Source: Mycobacterium sp. (lineage in GTDB: Bacteria; Actinomycetota; Actinomycetes; Mycobacteriales; Mycobacteriaceae). Taken from it: a stretch of 54,711 bases of DNA. The translations under genes and the position numbers were made by a program. The notes under the pieces are model-generated. The model saw only the letters and a program-made list of their open reading frames with translations. It was not told the DNA's origin and made no database searches. Below, piece after piece: positions 1 through 8,519 of this stretch; positions within the stretch are counted from its first letter, which is position 1, and each line of letters begins with the position of its first letter. The DNA is taken from contig JAFAID010000419.1 of NCBI GenBank assembly GCA_019236925.1, positions 1 through 54,711 on the forward strand. The letters are read 5' to 3'.

Positions 1-199
1 GGCTACCGCCTGCGCTACGGCTACCGAAGATCGTCCAGGGCATCGCGTTCTTGACCTCACACTCCGCAGTGGTTCCTGCTCTGGGCAAACGGTATGGCAG
101 CGAATACACCGTCAAATTGCCGATCTTCGGCCAGACGGTGGTGATCAGCAACCCCGCCCTGGTTAAGGATGTCTTCAGTACGAGCAGCGATCTGCTCGA
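1..199 (+). pseudogene. Truncated duplicate of the 5' end of the downstream CYP gene (continues off the window edge)
   Basis: Bases 1-199 align without gaps to 1909-2107 (constant offset 1908) with 11 mismatches by hand count. The P450 reading frame is maintained (…HSAVVPALGKRYGSEYTVKLPIFGQTVVISNPALVKDVFSTSSDLLE), then homology stops. Confidence 0.9.
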
Positions 200-201
200 G
201 C

Positions 202-1680
202 ATGGGTCCGGAGCAGTTCGACTTGTTAATCGTGGGGGCGGGTTTCGGCGGCATCGGCGTGGCGATCCAGCTCAAGCAGCTGGGCTACGACAACATTGTC
301 ATCGTCGAACGCGAGAACGACCTTGGCGGCACCTGGCACGTAAACCGCTATCCGGGTCTGGCCGTCGATATCCCGTCGACCACATACTGCTACTGGTTCG
401 AGCCCAACCCGTACTGGTCGCGGCTGTTCGCCCCGGGCGCTGAAATCAAGCGGTATGCCGATCATGTCGCCGACAAATACGACGTGCGCCGGCACATGCG
501 ATTCAACATCACCGTGGAAAGCGCCTCCTGGGACGAGGAAGCACAGCTCTGGCGGGTAGCGCTCGCCGGGGGCCAAACCCTGACCGCCCGCTTCCTTATC
601 ACCGCGACCGGTGTCCTGTCTCAGCCCTACACCCCGGACATTCCCGGCATCGCCGACTTCGAGGGCCGGATGATGCATACCACCGCATGGGACGATAACT
701 ACGACTTCGCGGGTCGCCGCGTCGGATTCATCGGCACTGGTGCAACTGCGGTACAACTCATCCCCGAGCTGGCCAAGAAGGCTGCCGACCTGACGGTGTA
801 TCAGCGCACGGCGATCCATGTGGTGGGCAAGACCGACTTCCCAATCCCCGGGGTCGTGCAGCGCCTGTTTGCCCGGGTGCCGCTAATCCAGCGTGCCGTC
901 GGCCGGGTTACCGACACGATCTACGAGGTGTCGTTTGTGTTCGCTGTGCTGCGCTACCGCTATTTCGGATGGCTCAACATCGCAGCCGAGCGCCTGTCCA
1001 GACTTGCGCGGTTCGTCGCCATTCGCGACAAAGAACTGCGGCGCAAGCTGACTCCAGAATACGACTTCGGATGTAAGCGGCCTACCTACTCCAATTCCTA
1101 TTACCCGACCTTCACCAAGCCGCACGTACATCTACAGACGTCCGGCATCGAGCGGATCGAGCCAGACGGCATCGTCGCGTCCGATGGAACGAGGACAAAG
1201 ATCGACGCATTGGTGTTAGCCACTGGTTTCGATCTGTGGGAAGGCAACTTCCCCGCGATTGAGATCATCGGCCGCAATGGCCTCAACCTCGGAAAGTGGT
1301 GGCGCAAGGAGGGGTTCCAGGCCTACCAGGGGCTCTCGATCCCGGATTTCCCGAACTATCTGAGCTTGGCCAGCCCATATGCATTCAGTTTGTTGTTCTT
1401 CAACATGTTGCACTACCAGATGCAGCACATGGACCGGCTGTTCGGTGAGGTTCGTCGTCGGAACGCGATCACGTTCGAGGTCACCCAAGAAGCTAACGCC
1501 CGCTTCCGGGACCGGATGCGCAAGATGCAGCGCAACACGCTGCTCTACCGCGCGGACTGCGCCGGGTCGCGATCCTACTATTTCAGTCCTCACGGCGAGG
1601 CGTACCTGCGTCCCACCTCCACACGCGAAACGATTGCGGAGCAGACCCGTTTCCCGTTGACCGACTACGTGTTCGCCTGA
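202..1680 (+). CDS. Flavin-containing / Baeyer-Villiger-type monooxygenase
   Basis: ATG at 202 (MGPEQFDLLIVGAGFGGIGVAIQLKQLGYDNIVIVERENDLGGTWHVNRYPGLAVDIPS). Two Rossmann motifs (GAGFGG, GTGATA) and a GGTWxxNRYPG signature. Confidence 0.9.
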   Translation: MGPEQFDLLIVGAGFGGIGVAIQLKQLGYDNIVIVERENDLGGTWHVNRYPGLAVDIPSTTYCYWFEPNPYWSRLFAPGAEIKRYADHVADKYDVRRHMRFNITVESASWDEEAQLWRVALAGGQTLTARFLITATGVLSQPYTPDIPGIADFEGRMMHTTAWDDNYDFAGRRVGFIGTGATAVQLIPELAKKAADLTVYQRTAIHVVGKTDFPIPGVVQRLFARVPLIQRAVGRVTDTIYEVSFVFAVLRYRYFGWLNIAAERLSRLARFVAIRDKELRRKLTPEYDFGCKRPTYSNSYYPTFTKPHVHLQTSGIERIEPDGIVASDGTRTKIDALVLATGFDLWEGNFPAIEIIGRNGLNLGKWWRKEGFQAYQGLSIPDFPNYLSLASPYAFSLLFFNMLHYQMQHMDRLFGEVRRRNAITFEVTQEANARFRDRMRKMQRNTLLYRADCAGSRSYYFSPHGEAYLRPTSTRETIAEQTRFPLTDYVFA

Positions 1681-1880
1681 TCAGACAGGCTCCTGACCGC
1701 TTGAGTGGCGGCTACGCCACGTCTTGGCCCGCGTTGCCCGACCGGCGTTTGCCTCCTCTTTGGTTGACGCCGGCCACTTTTCGGTTTGGCATCTACTTCG
1801 CCGTTCTATGTCGGTTACAAAAGTCCTCGGGGACGCGCCGTCTTCGGTAGGTTCGGGATCCACACGCGAGAGGTGACGGC

Positions 1881-3239
1881 ATGGCAACGGTGACAACAGA
1901 GCCGGTACGGCTACCGCCTGCGCTGCGGCTACCGAAGATCGTCCAGGGCATCGCGTTCTTGATCTCCCACTCCGCAGTGGTTCCCGCTCTGGGCAGACGG
2001 TACGGCAGCGAATACACCGTGAATTTGCCGATCTTCGGCCAGACGGTGGTGATCAGTGACCCCGCCCTGGTTAAGGATGTGTTCAGTACGAGCAGCGATC
2101 TGCTCGAACGCCCGACCCAGCTCGGCAGCGTATTTGGCCCCGGATCGACGTTCAGCCTCAACGGCGGCGAGCACCTCGAGCGCCGTCGGCTGATACTCCC
2201 TCCGTTTCACGGCAAGCGGGTGCGAACCTACGAGCACATTGTCGAAGAGGAGGTGATGCGCGAAATCGAGACTTGGCCGGAGGGCCGCGAGTTCGAAACG
2301 CTACCGGCAATGACGAGTATCACCCTCAACACGATCCTGCGTGCCGTGTTGGGCGCCGAGGCAGCCGTGCTGGAGGAACTTCGCGTCCTGCTGCCGCGCG
2401 CTGTCACGCTTGGCTCCCGCCTCGTCACGATGCCGAAGCTGCGACATGACCTGGGTCCGTGGAGCCCGTGGGGGCGGGTTATGCAGTATCGGCGCCGCAT
2501 CGACGCTCTCATCGACTCACTCAGCGCCGATGCGCGTTCTGACCCGGCGTTTGAAGAGCGCAGCGACGTGCTCTCAATACTGTTGCAGACCCGCTACGAC
2601 AACGGCGAGCCAATCTCGGCTCCGCATATCGCCGACGAATTAGTGACCTTGATGGCAGCCGGTCACGAGACAACCGCCTCAGCGTTGGCCTGGACGGTGG
2701 AGCGGTTGCGCCGCCATCCACGGCTGTTATCGCGGCTGACGGAGGAAGTCGACGCCGGCGGATCTGAATTGCGTCAGGCCACGATCTGGGAAGTGCTGCG
2801 CACCCGGCCGGTTCTTAACGCCACGATGCGGACCCCGACAAAGCGAATCCGGCTGGGCGATTGGGTCATTCCGGAGGGCACCACGCTGATTATCAGTATC
2901 CAACTGGCCCATCTGTTAGAAGAGAACTTCCCGGACGCGGCGTCGTTTAATCCGGACCGATTCGTCGGTGCAAATCCGAAGCCCTTCGCCTTGATTCCGT
3001 TCGGCGGCGGAGTAAACCGCTGTGTCGGCGCAGCGCTTTCGAACATGGAGATAGACGTCACTCTGCGCACACTCCTGCGTGAATTGCGTTTCGCGCCAAC
3101 CGATGCGCCGGGCGAACGGCGCCACGACCGCGGTCTGGCGATTACGCCAGCACGGGGCGGACGGGCGGTGGTCTACCGGCGAACGGCCGCGGCGTCGAGT
3201 GATGCTAATCTTGTATCGGTGGCCGACTACGGCAGCTGA
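1881..3239 (+). CDS. Cytochrome P450, CYP138-like
   Basis: AGHETTA I-helix motif, heme loop FGGGVNRCVGAALSNMEI, and N-terminal RLPPALRLPKIVQGIAF typical of mycobacterial CYP138-type proteins. Confidence 0.92.
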   Translation: MATVTTEPVRLPPALRLPKIVQGIAFLISHSAVVPALGRRYGSEYTVNLPIFGQTVVISDPALVKDVFSTSSDLLERPTQLGSVFGPGSTFSLNGGEHLERRRLILPPFHGKRVRTYEHIVEEEVMREIETWPEGREFETLPAMTSITLNTILRAVLGAEAAVLEELRVLLPRAVTLGSRLVTMPKLRHDLGPWSPWGRVMQYRRRIDALIDSLSADARSDPAFEERSDVLSILLQTRYDNGEPISAPHIADELVTLMAAGHETTASALAWTVERLRRHPRLLSRLTEEVDAGGSELRQATIWEVLRTRPVLNATMRTPTKRIRLGDWVIPEGTTLIISIQLAHLLEENFPDAASFNPDRFVGANPKPFALIPFGGGVNRCVGAALSNMEIDVTLRTLLRELRFAPTDAPGERRHDRGLAITPARGGRAVVYRRTAAASSDANLVSVADYGS

Positions 3240-3327
3240 CGTCCCGGGAACGGTTAGTTAGCAAGCAAAAGTCAGCGCCCGTGCGGGAATTTCCTCGACG
3301 TCCGAACGCGACCGCTACCCTTCTCCA

Positions 3328-4164
3328 ATGGCATCAAGCGTGTCGGGGAAGATCGCATTCGTTACTGGTGGGGCGTCCGGCATCGGTGCCGCGCTGGCCA
3401 CAAAGCTGGTCGACAAGGGCGCCGAGGTCTGGATCGGCGATCGCCAGGTCGGCCCGGCGGAGGAGCTTGCGGAGCGCTTGAACGGTGTTGGCAAAAAGGC
3501 GCGCGCGATCGAGGTGGATGTGCGCAGCTTCCCCTCATTTGAGCGGGCCGTCGCCGAGGCGGTGGAGCAATCCGGGCGGATCGACTACCTGTTCAACAAT
3601 GCCGGCATTTCGATCAGCGGTGAGGTCGACTCATGCACGCTCGATGACTGGAACGACGTCTTCGACGTGAACGTGCGCGGTGTGCTGCACGGCATCCACG
3701 CGGTCTATCCGATCATGATCAGGCAGCGCTCCGGCCACATCGTGAATACAGCCTCAATGGCTGGTCTTGTCACCACTGCTGGCTCGGCGAGCTACACCGC
3801 CACCAAGCACTTCGTAGTCGCAATGTCCAAGTCGTTGCGGATCGAAGCCGAGCGCCACAACGTACAGGTTTCGGTGCTTTGTCCGGGGACGGTCCGAACC
3901 CCAATGCTCACAGGCGGCCGTTACGGACGAAACCCTGTCAGCGACGAATTACTCGTCAAATTCTGGGAACGTTCGCGGCCGATGGCACCAGACCTGTTCG
4001 CCGAGCGTGCCCTTCGTGCCGTGTTGCGTGGAGACGTGATCATTGTGGTGCCGGCGTGGTGGAAGGCATTCTGGTATCTGGACCGGCTTTCGCCAGCGTT
4101 GTCAATGCGAGCTGTGAAACTTTCGCTCAAGCAAGTACGAGAACTAAATTCGACCGTTTCCTGA
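3328..4164 (+). CDS. Short-chain dehydrogenase/reductase
   Basis: [14 protein letters not shown] and the active-site pattern S..YxxxK (SYTATKHF). Confidence 0.9.
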   Translation: MASSVSGKIAFVTGGASGIGAALATKLVDKGAEVWIGDRQVGPAEELAERLNGVGKKARAIEVDVRSFPSFERAVAEAVEQSGRIDYLFNNAGISISGEVDSCTLDDWNDVFDVNVRGVLHGIHAVYPIMIRQRSGHIVNTASMAGLVTTAGSASYTATKHFVVAMSKSLRIEAERHNVQVSVLCPGTVRTPMLTGGRYGRNPVSDELLVKFWERSRPMAPDLFAERALRAVLRGDVIIVVPAWWKAFWYLDRLSPALSMRAVKLSLKQVRELNSTVS

Positions 4165-4255
4165 TTCGCCAAACCCCCCAATTCGGGTGGGGCCTCGTCA
4201 TGGTCTCGCCGGTACCCGCCGCCGGTATGTTTCCCGACATGCCCGACATGAGGTG

Positions 4256-4697
4256 GCCGCGGCTGCGCCAGTACTGCAGCGCCATTTTCACCGCGACCTC
4301 CACCGACACCGATCCGGAGTCGCAGACGAACACCGTCTCCAGCCCGGATGGGGCGATGTCAACCAGCAGCTGCGCCAACCGCGTGGCGGGTTCATGGGTC
4401 AGCCCGCCGAACTTGACGTGATTCATCGTCGCCAGCTGCGCGGCCAGCGCCGCGTCCAGGACCGGATGGCCGTGCCCGATGGATGGCCGTCCACCAGGAG
4501 CTCATCGCGTCCAGCACCTCGACCGGCTCACCGTCGCGGATCAGCGTCAGCCGGGCGGCGCCATGGGCGCCCACCGCAACCACCGGGGCCACCGCTTCGG
4601 CGCCGATCGTGCTGTTGGGGTGCCATAGATGCGCCGCGTCGATCGCGCTGATCTGCTCGGGTGTGAGCCAAGATGTCCTGGCGGCCGCAGAAGCCAT
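4256..4697 (-). pseudogene. bioA: bioA (adenosylmethionine-8-amino-7-oxononanoate aminotransferase) remnant, frameshifted and 3'-truncated
   Basis: Frame 1: [64 protein letters not shown] +1 shift then gives [74 protein letters not shown], after which BioA similarity stops. Confidence 0.88.
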
Positions 4698-4787
4698 AGA
4701 GAACGAGGGTAAAGCAGCCGATCAGCTCGCCGCCGCCCGAAGCGTTCGGTCGCAGAAACGCCGGCCATCCGGCAGCATTGAACCGCC

Positions 4788-5204
4788 ATGGCTACCCCGC
4801 AGCAGTTCGACGACCCGTCAGCGGGCAATCACGCCGACTCCCGGCCACCGGTACTGCGGCTACGACTGGTCCCCTGGGATGTCACCTGCACTGTCGCGCT
4901 GCTGGCTGCGCTGCTGGTCGCGGCGACCGCGACGGATTGGGGATCGCGGCTCTTCGGCTTCCTGAAGGACGTGTGCACCGGTGACGATTGCGCACCGGTG
5001 CCCTACGGTGTCGACTTCTATATCTACCCGCTGGTGTGGGGCAGTATCGGTGCGGCGATTGCTGCGGCCGTGGTCGGCCCCGTGGTTTCCCTGCTAAAGG
5101 GTTGGTACCTGTATTTCTGGCCGCTTTCGGCGATCGCCCTTATCGTCCTCAGCTCCGTGGCCGGCTCCGTTTTGACCGCCTATTGCAGCCAATATTGGCA
5201 CTGA
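4788..5204 (+). CDS. Small integral membrane protein (Rv1567c-like position)
   Basis: Multiple hydrophobic segments; located between bioA and the NlpC/P60 gene. Confidence 0.75.
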   Translation: MATPQQFDDPSAGNHADSRPPVLRLRLVPWDVTCTVALLAALLVAATATDWGSRLFGFLKDVCTGDDCAPVPYGVDFYIYPLVWGSIGAAIAAAVVGPVVSLLKGWYLYFWPLSAIALIVLSSVAGSVLTAYCSQYWH

Positions 5205-5445
5205 GGGTGAGACCGAAATCACAACTGAGCGCTAACGATTGAGCCGCTGGCGTGCAAGCGGTCACCGTTGGGTCACGGTACGACAAAAAATCCCTCGTGA
5301 AGCGCCTCCGGTATGGCCCCCGCGGCAGTTTGTTGCCAGAGTGTCTGTAGTGACTGTTGTGAATTCAGCGGTTCATCGAGGGTCCACGTCCGCACCGACG
5401 TAGGTGACGGCGTGCGGCCCCCAACGGGGCGGGCCAGCGCACGAG

Positions 5446-5511
5446 TCTCTGTGGTGAACCGACAGGAAGGCGGCGGATGCGCGAAGTCACCGCGCTGATG
5501 CCACAGAGAGG
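5446..5511 (+). promoter_or_regulatory. Inverted repeat that could sequester the RBS of the NlpC/P60 gene
   Basis: TCTCTGTGG (5446-5454) is perfectly complementary to CCACAGAGA (5501-5509), which overlaps the putative SD AGAGAGG (5505-5511) upstream of the ATG at 5520. Confidence 0.35.
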
Positions 5512-5519
5512 TGATCCAC

Positions 5520-6146
5520 ATGAGACGCGGCTACGCCATCCCAACCAGTCTGGCTCTGTTGCTGACACTACCGATGATCAGCCCCAACTCCGCGGCCGCT
5601 GACCCGCAGGTGCCGACCCTGCCGGGACCGTCACTGCAGGGCCCGACCCTGCCGGGACAATCAGTCCAGAGACCGACCCTGGCGGCACCGTCACTGCAGA
5701 GTCCGACCCTAGGGGCACCGTCAGTGCAGGGTCCGGCCCTGGCGGGCTACCAGCAGTCGACCACCTACGTGATTCAGCGCGCGCTTGCGCAGCGCGGTGT
5801 GCCGTTCCTGTACGGCGGCGGCAACGCGGCCGGCCCCACCCGCGGGACCGGGCTGAAAGCAAACGTCGTCGGCTTCGACGCATCAGGTCTGATCCAGTAC
5901 GCCTACGCCGGCGCCGGGCTCAAGATGCCGCGGACCTCGGGCGAGCAGTGCAACGTCGGCCGCAAGGTTGCGCTCTCACAGGCGAAGCCCGGCGACCTGA
6001 TGTGCTACGGCCCCGGTGGCACGCAAAGTGTCGCGATGTACCTCGGCAACGGCCAGATGATCGAGGCGACTGAGCCTGGCGTCACGGTCTCGCCGGCGCG
6101 CACCAACGGCATGGTTCCGTACCTGACACGAATCATCGAGTCCTGA
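5520..6146 (+). CDS. Secreted NlpC/P60-like protein, RipD-like (catalytic Cys replaced by Ala)
   Basis: Signal peptide; RGVPFLYGGGNAAGPTRGTG, GFDASGLIQYAYAGAGLKMPRTSGEQ, KPGDLMCYG. The usual D-C-S-G is D-A-S-G. Confidence 0.85.
   Translation: MRRGYAIPTSLALLLTLPMISPNSAAADPQVPTLPGPSLQGPTLPGQSVQRPTLAAPSLQSPTLGAPSVQGPALAGYQQSTTYVIQRALAQRGVPFLYGGGNAAGPTRGTGLKANVVGFDASGLIQYAYAGAGLKMPRTSGEQCNVGRKVALSQAKPGDLMCYGPGGTQSVAMYLGNGQMIEATEPGVTVSPARTNGMVPYLTRIIES
5613..5746 (+). repeat. Intragenic tandem repeat, 30-bp unit (decapeptide PTLxxPSxQx)
   Basis: CCGACCCT recurs at 5613, 5643, 5673, 5703 with a variant at 5733; exact 30-bp period, four full units plus a partial. Confidence 0.95.
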
Positions 6147-6215
6147 CCGGAACTCGCCGACGCGCCGTTAGCGCGCTGTCGGCGGTCGGCGGTTTGGGTA
6201 GATTGTCTGTCAATC

Positions 6216-8399
6216 ATGTTGACCGTCTCCCCGACCCGCCCGGCCGTCGGCACCGTCGCGGAATCCGCCCAGTTCGCGATGGGAAACCGGAAAGCAGGGT
6301 TCTACCGCCACGATCTCGACGGGCTGCGTGGGATTGCCATTGCGCTGGTCGCGATGTTCCATGTGTGGTTCGGCCGGGTTTCCGGCGGGGTGGACGTGTT
6401 CCTGGCGCTGTCCGGCTTCTTTTTTGGCGGCAAGTTGCTTCGCGCCGCGCTGGACCCGGCTGGGGGCCGAACCGGGTCGCTGTCGCCGGTGCCCGAAGTG
6501 ATTCGACTGGTCCGCAGGTTGCTGCCGGCGCTGGTGGTCGTGCTGGCCGGCTGCGCGGTGCTGACCATTCTGGTGCAGCCGGAGACCCGCTGGGAGACCT
6601 TCGCCGACCAGAGCCTGGCCAGTCTCGGCTACTACCAGAACTGGGAACTGGCCAGCACGGTGGCCGATTATCTGCGGGCGGGCGAGGCGGTCAGCCCGCT
6701 GCAGCACATCTGGTCGATGTCAGTACAGGGCCAGTTCTATATCGCGTTCCTGGCGCTGGTTTTCGGATTCGCGTTTTTGTTCCGGCGCCGTCTCGGCGAC
6801 CGGTTGCGCACGACGTTCGTGCTGCTGCTCAGCGCGTTGGCGGTGGCGTCGTTCGTCTACGCGATCGTTGCCCACCAGGCCAACCAGGCCACCACCTACT
6901 ACAACAGCTTTGCGCGGGCCTGGGAGCTGCTGCTGGGGGTGCTTGCCGGCGCGCTGGTCCCCTACATCCGATGGCCGATGTGGCTGCGCACGGTGACCGC
7001 CACCGTCGCGTTGGCTGCCGTGCTGTCCTGCGGTGCGCTCATCGACGGGGTCAAGGAGTTTCCGGGACCGTGGGCGTTGGTCCCCGTCGGGGCGGCGGTG
7101 CTGTTCATCCTCGCCGGCGCTAACCGGCAGGCCGATTCCACGACGCGTGACACGCTGCCGCTACCGAACCGGCTGCTGGCCGCCGCGCCGTTGGTGAGGC
7201 TGGGCGCGATGGCCTACTCGCTGTACCTGTGGCACTGGCCGCTGCTGATCTTCTGGCTCGCGTACACCGGTCACCGGCACGCCAACTTTTTCGAGGGCAC
7301 CGCGATATTGCTGCTCTCCGGTGTGCTGGCCTATCTGACTACTCGGTTCGTCGAAGATCCATTGCGACACCGCACATCGGTCAATGCCGCACCCCAGGCG
7401 GTGCGGGTCATCCCGTGGCGGGTAAGGCTGCATCGCCCGACCATGGTGCTCGGATCGATGGTGGCGATGCTGGGCGTGACGCTTACCGCGACCGCGTTCA
7501 CCTGGGTCGAGCACGTCAGCGTGGAGCGCGCCAGCGGCAAGGAACTCAGCGGCCTCAACTCCAGCGACTATCCCGGTGCCCGCGCCCTCGTCAAACACGT
7601 GCGCGTGCCGACGCTGCGCATGCGGCCTACCGTCTTGGAAGCCCAGAAGGACTACCCGCCGTCCACCCGAGACGGCTGCATCAGTGATTTCAAAAACACC
7701 GACGTGATCAAGTGCACTTACGGCGACAAGAACGCCACCCGGACCATCGCGCTTGCCGGCGGCTCGCACGCCGAGCACTGGCTGACCGCGCTGGACATCC
7801 TGGGGCGCATGCACCACTTCAAGGTGACGACCTACCTCAAGATGGGTTGCCCGCTGTCCACCGAGAAGATGCCGCTGGTAATGGGCAACAACGATCCGTA
7901 CCCAGAATGCCGCGACTGGGTGCCCAAGGCGATGGCCGCGGTCATCGCCGACCACCCGGACTTCGTGTTCACCACCTCGACCCGACCCTGGAACATCAAG
8001 CCCGGCGACGTGATGCCGGGTACTTATGTCGGGATCTGGCAGACGTTCTCCGACAACAACATTCCGATTCTCGCGATGCGAGACACGCCATGGCTGGTCA
8101 AAGACGGTCAGCCGTTCAATCCGTCGGACTGCCTGGCCAAAGGCGGCGACGCGTTGTCGTGCGGCATCAAGCGCTCCGACGTGCTGGTTGAGCACAATCC
8201 CACGCTCGATTGGGTCGAGCAATTCCCGATGCTCAAACCGCTCGACATGAGCGATGCCGTCTGCCGCCCGGACATCTGCCCCGCCGTCGAGGGAAACGTG
8301 TTGGTGTACCACGACGCTCATCATCTGTCGGCCACCTACGTGCGCACCATGACCAATGAACTGGGTCGGCAGGTCGGGGCAGCCACGGGCTGGTGGTGA
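6216..8399 (+). CDS. Acyltransferase-3 membrane protein with C-terminal SGNH-like domain (Rv1565c-like)
   Basis: YRHDLDGLRGIAIALVAMFH…GGVDVFLALSGFFFGGKL; multiple TM segments; C-terminal extracytoplasmic domain with AGGSHAEHW. Confidence 0.88.
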   Translation: MLTVSPTRPAVGTVAESAQFAMGNRKAGFYRHDLDGLRGIAIALVAMFHVWFGRVSGGVDVFLALSGFFFGGKLLRAALDPAGGRTGSLSPVPEVIRLVRRLLPALVVVLAGCAVLTILVQPETRWETFADQSLASLGYYQNWELASTVADYLRAGEAVSPLQHIWSMSVQGQFYIAFLALVFGFAFLFRRRLGDRLRTTFVLLLSALAVASFVYAIVAHQANQATTYYNSFARAWELLLGVLAGALVPYIRWPMWLRTVTATVALAAVLSCGALIDGVKEFPGPWALVPVGAAVLFILAGANRQADSTTRDTLPLPNRLLAAAPLVRLGAMAYSLYLWHWPLLIFWLAYTGHRHANFFEGTAILLLSGVLAYLTTRFVEDPLRHRTSVNAAPQAVRVIPWRVRLHRPTMVLGSMVAMLGVTLTATAFTWVEHVSVERASGKELSGLNSSDYPGARALVKHVRVPTLRMRPTVLEAQKDYPPSTRDGCISDFKNTDVIKCTYGDKNATRTIALAGGSHAEHWLTALDILGRMHHFKVTTYLKMGCPLSTEKMPLVMGNNDPYPECRDWVPKAMAAVIADHPDFVFTTSTRPWNIKPGDVMPGTYVGIWQTFSDNNIPILAMRDTPWLVKDGQPFNPSDCLAKGGDALSCGIKRSDVLVEHNPTLDWVEQFPMLKPLDMSDAVCRPDICPAVEGNVLVYHDAHHLSATYVRTMTNELGRQVGAATGWW

Positions 8400-8519
8400 C
8401 GCGCCCGACGACGATGCGGGCCGTGCAACGGCCCGAGGAGAAGTCGGGCCATTTAGCGACGGCCGGACATGGGTAGGGGAGGCGGCGCGATCAGACCGGG
8501 CCGCCGATAAGGTCGGGGG

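Noticed and set aside
5205-5519. ydaO/c-di-AMP riboswitch upstream of the RipD-like gene
   Set aside because: A fragment GGTGAACCGACAG resembles part of the motif, but the conserved 3' core (CCGAAxCCGxCAGCUxACC…GUAGGCG) was not found; kept only as an uncharacterised leader.
5613-5746. CRISPR-like array
   Set aside because: Contiguous 30-bp in-frame coding repeat with no spacers.
7161-8324. 387-aa minus-strand ORF inside the acyltransferase gene
   Set aside because: Antisense shadow ORF with composition bias and no domain.
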